Source: Paenibacillus peoriae (lineage in GTDB: Bacteria; Bacillota; Bacilli; Paenibacillales; Paenibacillaceae). From it: DNA of 64,000 bases. The notes below the pieces were generated by a model, which searched no databases, was not told the DNA's origin, and saw nothing but the letters and a program-made list of their open reading frames with translations. Positions 34,884-44,574 of the stretch are shown here, piece by piece (position 1 is the first letter of the stretch; each line of letters begins with the position of its first letter). The stretch spans positions 1,454,001 through 1,518,000 of the forward strand of contig NZ_CP092831.1 of NCBI RefSeq assembly GCF_022531965.1, in the 5' to 3' direction. The position numbers and the translations under genes are program-made.

Positions 34884-36352
34884 CTTTAACCACAACATGT
34901 GATGTATTGAAATGCAGCACTACCGGATTCTCTCGTATAAGCTCCGTCCTTTAACCACAACATGTGATGTATTGAAATGAATATCCTCGTTTACGTTAGC
35001 AGTTGTCATTTTAACTTTAACCACAACATGTGATGTATTGAAATATCTTTTAACGTTGGCTCTCCGATCCCCACGATCAGCTTTAACCACAACATGTGAT
35101 GTATTGAAATGACGAAATTTTCATATGCCTAGCTGTAACAACCATCTTTAACCACAACATGTGATGTATTGAAATACCATCATGTCCGCATCCTCCGGCA
35201 ACTCCTCGGTACTTTAACCACAACATGTGATGTATTGAAATGAACTGCACTCTGTAACTGTGTAACACACGATTGACTTTAACCACAACATGTGATGTAT
35301 TGAAATATGAAAATAAGCCATCAAAAACCAATGCCAAAATCGTCTTTAACCACAACATGTGATGTATTGAAATCACGCTCGAAAACGTCGTAATGCTCTC
35401 CTCGGAACCTTTAACCACAACATGTGATGTATTGAAATAAACCCGGCTCCAAGCCACCTGATCTTTGCCGCAGTCTTTAACCACAACATGTGATGTATTG
35501 AAATTCGGCATACAAAGTGTCTCCTGCAAGAAATACATAGCTTTAACCACAACATGTGATGTATTGAAATCTTCTAAAACTAACTTACTAATATCGACAC
35601 TCTTCACTTTAACCACAACATGTGATGTATTGAAATGCATATATAGACCCTCGGGGGGAACCTTCATCCATAACTTTAACCACAACATGTGATGTATTGA
35701 AATATACCTCGACGCTTCCCGGTCCCTCTGGATCAGCTCCTTTAACCACAACATGTGATGTATTGAAATAAGTAACTGCGGATCTCTTCCACGCTGTACC
35801 CCTGCCTTTAACCACAACATGTGATGTATTGAAATGGTGTGAATGTAACTTTGTTTATGATGCCATCAGCTCCTTTAACCACAACATGTGATGTATTGAG
35901 ATTTTGTTCAAATGAAGGCAATACTATTTCAGAAACGACTTTAACCACAACATGTGATGTATTGAAATTCAACATTTTTATGTTGTTCCTGATCTTTGTT
36001 GTGTCTTTAACCACAACATGTGATGTATTGAAATTGAATTCAGGTACAGCAGGATCGTTTATATTAAAGTCTTTAACCACAACATGTGGTGTATTGAAAT
36101 TACGTTTGTCCATCTACATGCATAGGCCGTGGAACTTTAACCACAACATGTGATGTATTGAAATTGCTATTGTCAATGCCACAGGTAGCGCACAGCATGC
36201 TTTAACCACAACATGTGATGTATTGAAAATATGAAGCTGGCGTTAGGAGCTGTTTAAATTCTTTAACCACAACATGTGATGTATTGAAATTGGGTTGCAG
36301 TCAGCGCTTGAATCGTAGACATTCTTAAACCACAACATGGATGTATCGAAAT
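34884..36352 (+). CRISPR. CRISPR array 2, type I-B, 23 repeats / 22 spacers
   Basis: Same repeat as array 1. Repeat starts run from 34884 to 36324. Two repeats have single changes (GAGAT end near 35900, TGGTG near 36088), and the last (36324-36352) is clearly degenerate (CTTAAACC, ACATGGATG, TATCG). The spacers look unrelated to those of array 1. The array ends 308 bp before the cas6 start. Confidence 0.98.
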
Positions 36353-36660
36353 AAGAAATTGTACGTGTCATTTATTTTGGTTGCTATCCTTCAATTTCGT
36401 ACTGAGTCCTAAGCAGTAGGGAAGAATTGTTCTGGAGAAGCGTAAGCGTCTATCTTTATTCCGATTTTAATCCTCGAAGGGTTTATACAATCCAGAAAAT
36501 CCAGAAAATCCGCGGATAACAGCGACCGGAAGGACAATCTGCACGTGTAGCAATTTAAATACCGTTGCATTTTATTATAAAAATATAATTATAATGAGAA
36601 ATATATTTACAAATCATGGAGCGAGGTCTATACTTTATATCAGATCAGGAGGTGTACGTA
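36353..36660. other. Intergenic region before cas6
   Basis: About 300 bp without a gene. A candidate promoter for the cas operon is TTGCAT (36565-36570) with TATAAT (36590-36595), 19 bp apart in a very AT-rich stretch. A short direct repeat (CCAGAAAAT twice near 36493) has no known meaning. Confidence 0.4.
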
Positions 36661-37365
36661 TTGTATTATGAAATTCACATAACAACGTTAATTAAACAAT
36701 CATCTCACCATCTGGAGATACCGGAGCGTATCGGAGCCTGGATTGGTCGGGCTGGGTTGAAGGACGAAGCGTTGAAGCAGACGCACTACGACAAGGACTA
36801 CAAGCACTATACATTTGGGTCGCCTTTTCCGCGTGAAAAGGAGGGGGTATACAAACAAGGTCGTGTATACGTCATTACGATTCACAGCTCCGTAGAGCTT
36901 ACGCTACGTCGAATATCCGCAGCATTGCAAGCTTTGCAGGAGGATGAGTATTTCCAGTTTATCGCCGCATCCCCTGTACAGTCCAAGAAGCTGGCACATA
37001 TTACCGAGCTTACCACCGTTACTCCTGCTATTGTTACGATTGAAGGCAAACCGTGGGTGCCGAGTCTGAGTGTGGAGCTTTTACTGCAACGGATTCATGC
37101 TAATGCGGAGAAAAAATACAATCATTTATACCCGGATCAGCCTGTTCGATTGGAACAACCTTTTGTCGAAGGGATTCAGGTGTTGAACCATAAACCGATT
37201 GCCTTGGTCTATAAAGGACGTAAGCTATTAGGTAATAAACTGCGCTTGCTTGTCAGAGAAGATGAATATTCACAGAAGTTAGCAAGTGTGGTATTAGGTT
37301 CAGGAGCGGCAGAAAAGAATAGTATCCTTGGGGCAGGCTTTTGTATCGCCAAAGGACTGGAATAA
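36661..37365 (+). CDS. cas6: CRISPR-associated endoribonuclease Cas6
   Basis: A 234-residue pre-crRNA processing nuclease of the RAMP superfamily. The ferredoxin-like N-terminus is YYEIHITTLIKQSSHHLEIP, and the C-terminal glycine-rich loop NSILGAGFCIAKG is the Cas6 hallmark. I choose TTG 36661, 6 nt behind GGAGGTG; the frame to ATG 36616 has no ribosome-binding site and would add residues foreign to the family. It cuts inside the repeat to leave ATTGAAAT as the 5' handle. It is the first gene of the cas operon, 21 bp before cas8b. Confidence 0.85.
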   Translation: MYYEIHITTLIKQSSHHLEIPERIGAWIGRAGLKDEALKQTHYDKDYKHYTFGSPFPREKEGVYKQGRVYVITIHSSVELTLRRISAALQALQEDEYFQFIAASPVQSKKLAHITELTTVTPAIVTIEGKPWVPSLSVELLLQRIHANAEKKYNHLYPDQPVRLEQPFVEGIQVLNHKPIALVYKGRKLLGNKLRLLVREDEYSQKLASVVLGSGAAEKNSILGAGFCIAKGLE

Positions 37366-37386
37366 CGTGGAAAGGAGGCGTAGGGT

Positions 37387-39411
37387 ATGCTGAAGGATTT
37401 GACGAACAGCTATCTATTGGCGAAGAATGATTTTCCCAACATCACATTTCTAAGACACCAACCCAAGGAAGGGCTGTATATTCGACTGCGACTAGATCAA
37501 AGCTGGAATGAACAGGTCAGCGTGTTTGATAGCGAGCATATGATTATTACCAAAGAAGAACCCGATCTATCACGCAAGGGACTTTTTGAATGGTTCCAAC
37601 AAAAAGATTATGTGAGTTCTCTGATCTCTATGAACAAAGCTGTAGATCCCGGCAAACAGCTTCATTCTAATAACCCGTACACCCTATATGCAAAAAGGGA
37701 TGTATTTTTAGCCGAGCCACTGGCAGCTGGAACCACCGGGATGAGCACGCATCTTGCCCGTTTTCTGGACAAGACTCAGGCATCTGAGGTGCAGAAAAAG
37801 TGGGATGAGTTGATAGGTGCCAAGAAGACTAGCAGCAAGAAAGCCAGTAAGAAAAGCAGCACCGAGACTATCTTCACCAGTCCTACGCAGCAATTTTTCT
37901 CTGATACGGATTATGCACCTGCACTGGAATATCTCGTAAGTGAGGAGCGCCGAACACATATTGCACAGATTGAGCAATGGTACGCTACAAACCTGTCGGC
38001 TCTCATTGAACATATCCGAACCATTCCTTTTAAGAATTACGTTAAAATCTTTTTCACCTCAGAACCTACTCCACTTCACTCATCAATGGATCACCCATCT
38101 AACGAATCTTCCAGCTTTTACTCATGGGACGAAATGTATGGCTATGAATATTTGCTATATACCATCCCAAAAATCTTTAATAGTAATGACTATAACCAAA
38201 TGGTAGACGGAGCTTTGACAGGTCTTCCCGGTTTTAATATGAGCATGAACAGCAAGAAGCCGTATTTAGAGCATAAAACGATGCGTGTCGGAGCGCCCAT
38301 TCGTTTATCTCTAGAGGAAGCATTGCTGGTAAAGGAAGCGTCTGAATGGCTCCTTTCTCAGCCCAAGTTTCGAATGAACAAATTCGGTTATCATACGGAT
38401 TTTTCCAAGAATTCTGAGAAGATAGCAGAAGGCTATTTTTTGGTTTACATGGAGGGTAAGGATAACGAGGTGCAAGACTTTGAAAATGTACCTTTCTCCA
38501 AAAAAGTTCATGTCAATATCCGACTCAAGAATGTATTGGGTGTGATGACCAAAAATAACGATGGCGAAGCGTTTGTGAAGGATTACGGCTCTCTGGAAAA
38601 TGTGGAGCAACTGCAAAAGGAAATTAGCAAACGCTTTTTTCGCGGACGGATGAACGGTGATTTTCTTCAAGATGAACCGAAAGCGAGAGAAAAGGATTTT
38701 ACGAGTGTGATGGTCGCGTTGTTTATGCAGAGCAAAAAGGGCTTTTATGACTGGATTTTCAAAGGAACGGCCGCCACGATCCGCTCTCAATTTGCACGCG
38801 TAACGCTTCGACTCATAGAGGAACAGCTATTACGAGTAGAGCCAGCAGGACAAGAGAAGTCTAGATTGGATCTACGTGGGTTGGCCGATGCGATGAATGT
38901 AAGACTTTCGCTAATGGCTTATTTGGAAGGGGAGGAATACACAGCTATGGGAAATCGCCTGATTGCAGTGTCTAATGGACTGAAAGACAAACTGGAAACG
39001 CTAGAAAAGCGAAAACCAAAGGAAAATACAGACCCAGTCTATGTAGAGACGGATGATGAGTTTTATTATTTGGCAGGGCAGCTTGCCTTCTATTTGAAAA
39101 GTCAGTCCGAAGCCCAGCAGAAAAAGGGGGATTTGCTTGGAACTTTTTTCATGGCAAAGCGCAGTGCACAGCTCAAAAAACGGATCGAAGAAGCGTATCA
39201 TTTGCATCGTCACAAAATGCGATTACATCACACTAAATTAAATTGGGCTTTAGGCCAAGTGTATGGATACCAGCCGGACAAAGAATTCCAGCATGAAGAT
39301 GCAAGGGAGATGTTCTTAGCGGGGCTATTTTCAGACAATTGGTTCTGGAAGAAAGGCGAGAGAGAGAAACCAAACAGCGAAGGGGAGAACGGATATGGCG
39401 AAGAAAACTAA
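37387..39411 (+). CDS. cas8b: Type I-B large subunit Cas8b
   Basis: A 674-residue large subunit of the I-B effector (Cascade). It is placed by operon position between cas6 and cas7, by size, and by overall character (Lys/Glu-rich with a helical C-terminal region), as in Csh1/Cas8b proteins; sequence motifs are weak in this family. ATG 37387 lies behind AAAGGAGGCG. It should recognise the PAM and contact Cas5 and the 5' handle. The C-terminal 154 residues probably also exist as a separate small subunit through an internal start (see 38947). It overlaps cas7 by 17 nt. Confidence 0.8.
   Translation: MLKDLTNSYLLAKNDFPNITFLRHQPKEGLYIRLRLDQSWNEQVSVFDSEHMIITKEEPDLSRKGLFEWFQQKDYVSSLISMNKAVDPGKQLHSNNPYTLYAKRDVFLAEPLAAGTTGMSTHLARFLDKTQASEVQKKWDELIGAKKTSSKKASKKSSTETIFTSPTQQFFSDTDYAPALEYLVSEERRTHIAQIEQWYATNLSALIEHIRTIPFKNYVKIFFTSEPTPLHSSMDHPSNESSSFYSWDEMYGYEYLLYTIPKIFNSNDYNQMVDGALTGLPGFNMSMNSKKPYLEHKTMRVGAPIRLSLEEALLVKEASEWLLSQPKFRMNKFGYHTDFSKNSEKIAEGYFLVYMEGKDNEVQDFENVPFSKKVHVNIRLKNVLGVMTKNNDGEAFVKDYGSLENVEQLQKEISKRFFRGRMNGDFLQDEPKAREKDFTSVMVALFMQSKKGFYDWIFKGTAATIRSQFARVTLRLIEEQLLRVEPAGQEKSRLDLRGLADAMNVRLSLMAYLEGEEYTAMGNRLIAVSNGLKDKLETLEKRKPKENTDPVYVETDDEFYYLAGQLAFYLKSQSEAQQKKGDLLGTFFMAKRSAQLKKRIEEAYHLHRHKMRLHHTKLNWALGQVYGYQPDKEFQHEDAREMFLAGLFSDNWFWKKGEREKPNSEGENGYGEEN
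38947..39411 (+). CDS. cas11b: Putative internally translated small subunit Cas11b
   Basis: Within cas8b and in the same frame, GGAAGGGGAGGAA (38926-38938) stands about 10 nt before ATG 38947. That is a far better ribosome-binding site than chance would give inside a gene. The product would be 154 residues, almost all helical (MGNRLIAVSNGLKDKLETLE at the front). Internal translation of Cas11 from cas8 has been shown experimentally for types I-B, I-C and I-D in other organisms. Here it is inferred from the sequence only. Confidence 0.55.
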   Translation: MGNRLIAVSNGLKDKLETLEKRKPKENTDPVYVETDDEFYYLAGQLAFYLKSQSEAQQKKGDLLGTFFMAKRSAQLKKRIEEAYHLHRHKMRLHHTKLNWALGQVYGYQPDKEFQHEDAREMFLAGLFSDNWFWKKGEREKPNSEGENGYGEEN

Positions 39412-40399
39412 TCGTGTGGTGGGACTGATCGGGATTGTGAGCCGGATGGCTAACTGGAATGCGGACTTTAGCGGACAGCCGAAGACGACCAGCACAGGCG
39501 GCATTTTTGGTAGCGACAAGGCGTTAAAATATAGCATCAAACGCTTATGGGCAGAGGAAGGACAGAAGGTACTGTATATTCGTTCGTATAAAGTGAGTAG
39601 CGGCAAGGACAAAAAAACGGACAAGGCAAAGGATGCAGACAAAGGGAAAGAAGAGAAGCTCCAGCCTCGTAATCTCGCAGAACGCTATGAGTATCTCTTT
39701 GGTGAAGAGGTCTCCAAAAATTCACGTGAAGTGCTGAACAAGCTGTTTCAGTGTGTAGATGTAATGAATTTTGGTGCGACATTCGCAGTGAAGGATCAGA
39801 ATATTGGTTTGGCGGGTCCGGTGCAAATTGGCCAGGGTTTTAATAAATATGAGTGGTCTAATCTGGAGGTACAGGATATCTTGTCACCGTTTCGTAACTC
39901 AAACGAAAAGAGCGAGGACAATGATGCGACCTCAATTGGTAAAAAAAGAACGGTGGACGAATCCCATTATATATATCCTTTTTCCGTCAATCCGAAGCAT
40001 TATGATAACTATCTGGAACTACTGGCAGCCGAGGGGTTTGAAGGGTATACGGAGGAAGCGTATCAGGCCTTCAAAACGGGAGCTTTGACCGGGGCTACTT
40101 TGCAAAATACCAATAGTAAATCAGGTGCGGAAAATGCCTTTGCCCTATTTGTGGAATTTAAAGCGGGGAGCCCGGCGTATTTACCGAATTTGGACCCTTA
40201 TGTGAAGGTAGATAAGGACAAGGATGGAGAGCAGACGGTTTATGATTTATCGGCCCTTGCACCGCTTTTGAACGATGTAAACGAGGAAATTGAAACAGTA
40301 GAATTATACGTTAATCCGTATGCATCGCGTGTAGAGCTGGATTTTCCGGGGCTGCGGACGTTTAACATCTTTACGCGCAGCGAGCTTCCTCAAGGCTAG
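39395..40399 (+). CDS. cas7: Type I-B backbone subunit Cas7 (Csh2-like)
   Basis: A 334-residue RAMP protein forming the crRNA-binding helical backbone. The N-terminal VGLIGIVSRMANWNADFSGQ with nearby DKALKYSIKRLWAEEG is characteristic of Csh2/Cas7. A central MNFGATFAVKD and GPVQIGQGFNKYEWS follow, with a closing beta strand RVELDFPGLRTF. A Lys-rich insertion (about residues 68-90, KDKKTDKAKDADKGKEE) is probably a surface loop. ATG 39395 lies 17 nt inside the end of cas8b, behind GAAGGGGAG, so the two are coupled. Confidence 0.88.
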   Translation: MAKKTNRVVGLIGIVSRMANWNADFSGQPKTTSTGGIFGSDKALKYSIKRLWAEEGQKVLYIRSYKVSSGKDKKTDKAKDADKGKEEKLQPRNLAERYEYLFGEEVSKNSREVLNKLFQCVDVMNFGATFAVKDQNIGLAGPVQIGQGFNKYEWSNLEVQDILSPFRNSNEKSEDNDATSIGKKRTVDESHYIYPFSVNPKHYDNYLELLAAEGFEGYTEEAYQAFKTGALTGATLQNTNSKSGAENAFALFVEFKAGSPAYLPNLDPYVKVDKDKDGEQTVYDLSALAPLLNDVNEEIETVELYVNPYASRVELDFPGLRTFNIFTRSELPQG

Positions 40400-40433
40400 A
40401 GGATGATTACATCTGGGAAGGAGGGAAGAAAGC

Positions 40434-41234
40434 ATGCAAGCGTTATGCTTTGAGTTGAGCGGAGAAACAGCGTTTTTTAAAAAGCCGGATGTTAACGTAT
40501 ATGCGTATTTTACATACAGTCATATCCACAAGGTTGCATTATATGGCTTGCTCGGTGCAGTACTCGGACTTGGCGGCTATACGCAGCAGTATGAACGGAA
40601 TATGGCGTTGGGCGGTAAAGCCAAACAGGATAATCCGGCGATGCCGTACCCTGAATTTTATGAGGTGTTTCGTCATGCTTCGGTAAGCATCGTGCCGCAC
40701 GGGGATCGGGGATATTTTTCAAAAAAAATCCAGATTTTCAACAACACAGTCGGTTATGCAAGCCAGGAAGAGGGCGGTGTGCTGAATGTGCGAGAGCAAT
40801 GGTTGGAGCGTCCACGCTGGACGATCTACGTGGCAGATGATGGGGGTGTAGATCGGGAGGTATTTGATCGGCTTGCAGATTATGTACAGCATTCCAAGGC
40901 TGAATACATTCCTTATCTGGGGAAAAATGATCATCCGGCTACGATATCCAAGGCTCGATTAGTTGAGTTGGAGCCAGCGAGTGAACCGGAATATATCGAC
41001 TCCCTCCGAGCTGCACATGTACTTGTGGATAGGGGAGGATATGTGAAAGATGATCAGATGCAATCCTACTTGCAAGAGTATCTCCCCGTAGGGCTGAATA
41101 CAGCCAACAACGGTTACATTCTGGAGCCGCTTGTATTTTCTAATCAGGAAATAGATACAGATGAGCTGAAAGCCGAAGATCTACAAAAAATATACCGGGA
41201 TGCTGACAATGACCGCACCTTGTATTTTATCTAA
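40434..41234 (+). CDS. cas5: Type I-B subunit Cas5
   Basis: A 266-residue RAMP protein capping the 5' handle end of the effector. The start CFELSGETAFFKKPDVNVYA and the phrase FTYSHIHKVALYGLLGAVLG are the Cas5 (Hmari-like) hallmark. ATG 40434 follows AAGGAGGGAAG. A terminator-like hairpin stands 34 bp after the stop codon, before cas3. It completes the Cas5-7-8 set of the interference complex. Confidence 0.9.
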   Translation: MQALCFELSGETAFFKKPDVNVYAYFTYSHIHKVALYGLLGAVLGLGGYTQQYERNMALGGKAKQDNPAMPYPEFYEVFRHASVSIVPHGDRGYFSKKIQIFNNTVGYASQEEGGVLNVREQWLERPRWTIYVADDGGVDREVFDRLADYVQHSKAEYIPYLGKNDHPATISKARLVELEPASEPEYIDSLRAAHVLVDRGGYVKDDQMQSYLQEYLPVGLNTANNGYILEPLVFSNQEIDTDELKAEDLQKIYRDADNDRTLYFI

Positions 41235-41268
41235 AAAAAGGGCAGTCGCTTTCGTAGATGGAATCAAC

Positions 41269-41312
41269 ACCGGGTATTCTCCATTGTCAGGATGGGGAGC
41301 GCCCGGTTTTTT
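41269..41312 (+). terminator. Terminator-like hairpin between cas5 and cas3
   Basis: ACCGGGTATTCTCCA pairs (with G:U pairs and one mismatch) with TGGGGAGCGCCCGGT, followed by T6. It lies inside an open frame that could extend cas3 upstream, but its position between the effector genes and cas3 suits partial termination that lowers cas3-cas4-cas1-cas2 relative to the effector. Confidence 0.6.
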
Positions 41313-41358
41313 ATATGGATTTTTTAAAATTGTACCCAAGGAAAAGAGGGAAGACGAA

Positions 41359-44070
41359 TTGCGTATTCATGTATCCATACAACATTGGCTAACGGAGGAA
41401 GGGAAAGGGAGGCTGAAGGCGCACACGGCAAAAGAAGAGGGGCTTCAACAGGATGAAATGCTGGAGGAACATAGCGATCTGGTCATGCATCATGCTGAGA
41501 TACTGATGAGGGATAATGGTGTGGAAGCTGCTGTACATAGGGCGCTAGATCGTCTCGGCATAGATGGAGAACCGCTGGATGAATCATTAAGGCAAATGAT
41601 CATGTACTATTTTAGACAAGCCATTTATTTGCATGATCTTGGCAAGGTGAACCCGGCCTTCCAACGTATCAAAATGAAGAACAATGAAGTTAAAAGGAAC
41701 GCTGAGTTGGGAGACAGTAACCATTCCATGCTGTCTGCTGTGCTTTACTTGCATATTCACTTACGACAGGTGCAGGAATGGCATGATACAACAGAGCTGT
41801 ATCCAAACCGTAAGAAGCATAAACGCAAAGTACTTGCATTCCTGCATCATCTTTTATATTCATTCGCATATACGATCTCCCGCCACCACACGTACCTGGG
41901 AAATATGGATGAAGATATGGGAGGGCAGGTAAACGAATTTGAGTTGAAAATAAAAAATCAATATAACCGGGTCAAAGAGAATCCTGATTATATTCGCTAT
42001 TATCGTGATCAGCAGGACTTGCTACAGAACGATAACGTATTTGGGTGCATCCGTCTGGAAGGCAATAAACGTCATAATAAAATACACAGCCCTTTTCCTT
42101 TCTATGTGTTGGTCAAGCTACTGTACTCCACGATGGTCGCATCGGATTTTCGGGCAACGTATCAATATATAGAGCAGCAAGTACCGGAGATGCATTATTT
42201 TGGAGAACGTCTACCACTGGAGCCCATGCTAGAGGCTTATCGTCAGACGGGAATTGTGCAGGGGATTGAGTCCTATCGCCAAAATCCTGATGCCTCTGGC
42301 TTGTCTGAGATGAATCAGCTACGGGCGGAGTTATTTATCGAAACAGAAAGACGGCTGTTGGAGCGACTACAAGAGCCTGTTTTTTATCTCGAAGCTCCTA
42401 CTGGTTCAGGTAAAACCAACATGTCTATAAATTTGGCACTGCATTTGCTGAATAGCGGCTTGGGACTGAACAAGTTAATTTATGTATTTCCGTTCAACTC
42501 TCTGATCGAGCAGACAAGACAGACGTTAAATGGGATTTTCCACAAGGAGCAGGTAAACGACTATCGGGTGGAAGTTATTAATTCGATTACTCCGATGGTG
42601 ACCGAGGAAGAACTAGAAGCAGAAGCTGCTTTGGAAGGGAAGAACAAGGAGCCAGACAACACGGATTTCAAAAGGGTGCTGTTGGAGCGTCAATTGCTGC
42701 AATATCCGGTGACACTGACTTCTCACGTGAACTTTTTTAATTATTTATTTGGGACAGGACGAGAGGCCAATCTAGCATTTGCCCATTTATGCAATAGTGT
42801 CATTGTACTGGACGAAATTCAGAGCTACCGAAATGAATTGTGGAAGGAAACCATTCATTTTCTGCGATCCTTTGCGGATATTCTGAACATTAAAATTATT
42901 ATCATGTCCGCTACCTTGCCAAATCTGGATTTGTTACTGGAGCAGCGAGATCATGAGGAAGCAATACAAACCTATACACTGGTGCAGAACCGGGATCGTT
43001 ATTTTACCCATTCGTTGTTTAGAGAGCGCGTGAAGCTGGATTTTAATTTGTTGAAACAGGGCAAGATGCAGCCGGAACAAGTAGTGGAGCATGTTGAATC
43101 TGTAATCAAGCAGCGAGAGCGGGATGGGCAAGGGAACAGGGTGCTGATCGAGTTTATCAAGAAAAAGACGGCACGCCAATTTTATAATTTGGTGCTAGAG
43201 CAGAATTTGGGCTTTGACGTCTATGAGCTTACCGGGGATGATAGCTTCTCCTATCGCCAAGAGCTGTTGCAGAAATTGGGGAAGGACGAACATGGGAGCT
43301 TTTATTTGAGTGATGTGATCGTTGTAGCAACACAGGTGATTGAAGCCGGGGTAGATATTGATATGGATGTGGGCTTTAAAGATATTTCTTTGCTGGATAG
43401 CGAGGAGCAATTTTTGGGACGACTGAATCGTTCTTGTCTGCGTGACTACTGCCAGGCTTATTTCTTTGATTGTGATCAAGCGAGCGGTATATATAAAAAC
43501 GACTTGCGTGTTGCATTTGATCTTAAAGAAGAAGCGTATCAAAAAATGCTTGAAAATAAGGATTTCAGTGGATTTTATGAGAATGTTATTCATGAAATCA
43601 ATAAGTCTCGTGAAAAGCCAAATCAGCAGTATTGGGGCGACTTTACCCAGAAAGTACAGAAACTTGAATTTCCAGATGTACAAAAGCATATGGACCTCAT
43701 ACCTGATCAAAGTGTGACGCTGTTCCTGAACTATACCTGTCCAATGAAAGACGCTTCTCTGCTGAACGGTCAAGATGTGTGGGATGAGTTTGTTAGATTG
43801 TCAGACAAGCGGTTGGAGATGGACTATTCCGAAAGAATGATTCGCTTGTCCGTGGTGCGTGCTCAAATGAATAACTTTACTTTTATTTATCCGGTTTCCC
43901 AAATGTATACAAAATGGGGGAAAGTAAAGCCAGGTTTATATACCCGTTGTATAGGTACTTTGTATTTCGTGGAGCACGGTGAGCAATATATGGAATGGGA
44001 TGAACTAACTAGAACCAAAAAGTTTAATCGTGCCAAGTATACCGAGGATGAAAAGGGGCTTTTCCTATGA
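41359..44070 (+). CDS. cas3: CRISPR-associated helicase/nuclease Cas3 (HD + SF2)
   Basis: A 903-residue effector nuclease. The N-terminal HD domain has LEEHSDLVMHHAEIL and AIYLHDLGKVNPAFQ. The helicase has Walker A EAPTGSGKTNMS, DEAD-box variant VIVLDEIQSYRNELW, motif III IIMSATLP, motif VI QFLGRLNRSC and a C-terminal domain. I start at TTG 41359, 7 nt behind GAGGGA, which gives the usual short N-terminus; the frame is open from 41200, but that part contains a terminator hairpin. It unwinds and degrades DNA marked by Cascade. Its stop overlaps the cas4 start by ATGA. Confidence 0.9.
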   Translation: MRIHVSIQHWLTEEGKGRLKAHTAKEEGLQQDEMLEEHSDLVMHHAEILMRDNGVEAAVHRALDRLGIDGEPLDESLRQMIMYYFRQAIYLHDLGKVNPAFQRIKMKNNEVKRNAELGDSNHSMLSAVLYLHIHLRQVQEWHDTTELYPNRKKHKRKVLAFLHHLLYSFAYTISRHHTYLGNMDEDMGGQVNEFELKIKNQYNRVKENPDYIRYYRDQQDLLQNDNVFGCIRLEGNKRHNKIHSPFPFYVLVKLLYSTMVASDFRATYQYIEQQVPEMHYFGERLPLEPMLEAYRQTGIVQGIESYRQNPDASGLSEMNQLRAELFIETERRLLERLQEPVFYLEAPTGSGKTNMSINLALHLLNSGLGLNKLIYVFPFNSLIEQTRQTLNGIFHKEQVNDYRVEVINSITPMVTEEELEAEAALEGKNKEPDNTDFKRVLLERQLLQYPVTLTSHVNFFNYLFGTGREANLAFAHLCNSVIVLDEIQSYRNELWKETIHFLRSFADILNIKIIIMSATLPNLDLLLEQRDHEEAIQTYTLVQNRDRYFTHSLFRERVKLDFNLLKQGKMQPEQVVEHVESVIKQRERDGQGNRVLIEFIKKKTARQFYNLVLEQNLGFDVYELTGDDSFSYRQELLQKLGKDEHGSFYLSDVIVVATQVIEAGVDIDMDVGFKDISLLDSEEQFLGRLNRSCLRDYCQAYFFDCDQASGIYKNDLRVAFDLKEEAYQKMLENKDFSGFYENVIHEINKSREKPNQQYWGDFTQKVQKLEFPDVQKHMDLIPDQSVTLFLNYTCPMKDASLLNGQDVWDEFVRLSDKRLEMDYSERMIRLSVVRAQMNNFTFIYPVSQMYTKWGKVKPGLYTRCIGTLYFVEHGEQYMEWDELTRTKKFNRAKYTEDEKGLFL

Positions 44071-44556
44071 GGATTACCGGAACGATGGTGAACTATTATG
44101 TACACTGTCGTAGACAATGCTGGTTATTTGCCAATGGAATGGGTTTTGAAGATGATAGCGAGGACGTGCGGATCGGCAAGGTCATGCATGAGCTACAGAG
44201 TGAGGGGAAGAAAAACCGCGAAGTCGCTATTGAGGGCATCAAAGTGGATAAGCAGTGATTATGTGACCGAGATTAAAAAGTCTGACGCCGATGTCGAAGC
44301 TACTAAATGGCAGACGCTGTACTATATGTATGTACTTAAGCAAAAAGGGATGGAGCGCAAGGGGAAAATCCAGTTCAGCGAGCGCAACAAACAGGCTAGT
44401 AAAACGATAGAGCTGGAACTGGATGAAGCGGCAGAACGGGCGATGGAGCAGTTGTTGGCTGAGTTGGAGCAATATTTACAGCAGGAGCAGCCCGATCCGG
44501 CGATACGTGACAAAAAATGTACCCGCTGCGCCTATCTTGCCTACTGCTTTTTATAA
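44067..44556 (+). pseudogene. cas4: cas4, frameshifted (adaptation nuclease)
   Basis: ATG 44067 starts a Cas4 (YYVHCRRQCWLFANGMGF, EDDSEDVRIGKVMHELQSEG) that hits TGA at 44256. The remainder of the protein continues in another frame: SDYVTEIKKSDADVEATKWQ carries the D(x)EIKKSD nuclease motif, and DKKCTRCAYLAYC near the end carries three iron-sulfur cysteines. Joining GIKVD to SDYVTEIKKSD leaves a few residues missing compared with normal Cas4, so a small deletion or shift near 44250 is likely. Cas4 trims prespacers and selects PAMs, so its loss could make new spacers less accurate. A GTG at 44263 could in principle restart the C-terminal part. A sequence error is possible. Confidence 0.8.
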
Positions 44557-44574
44557 GAAAGGAGGACGACAAAA

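Noticed and set aside
32497..36153. Several long open frames on both strands reading repeats such as NTSHVVVK, HHMLWLK or LTTTCDVLK
   Set aside because: They are translations of the 30-bp CRISPR repeat across arrays 1 and 2; they have no ribosome-binding sites and no real protein character.
41200..41358. Extended N-terminus for Cas3
   Set aside because: It would overlap cas5 and run through a terminator hairpin; TTG 41359 has a better ribosome-binding site and normal family length.
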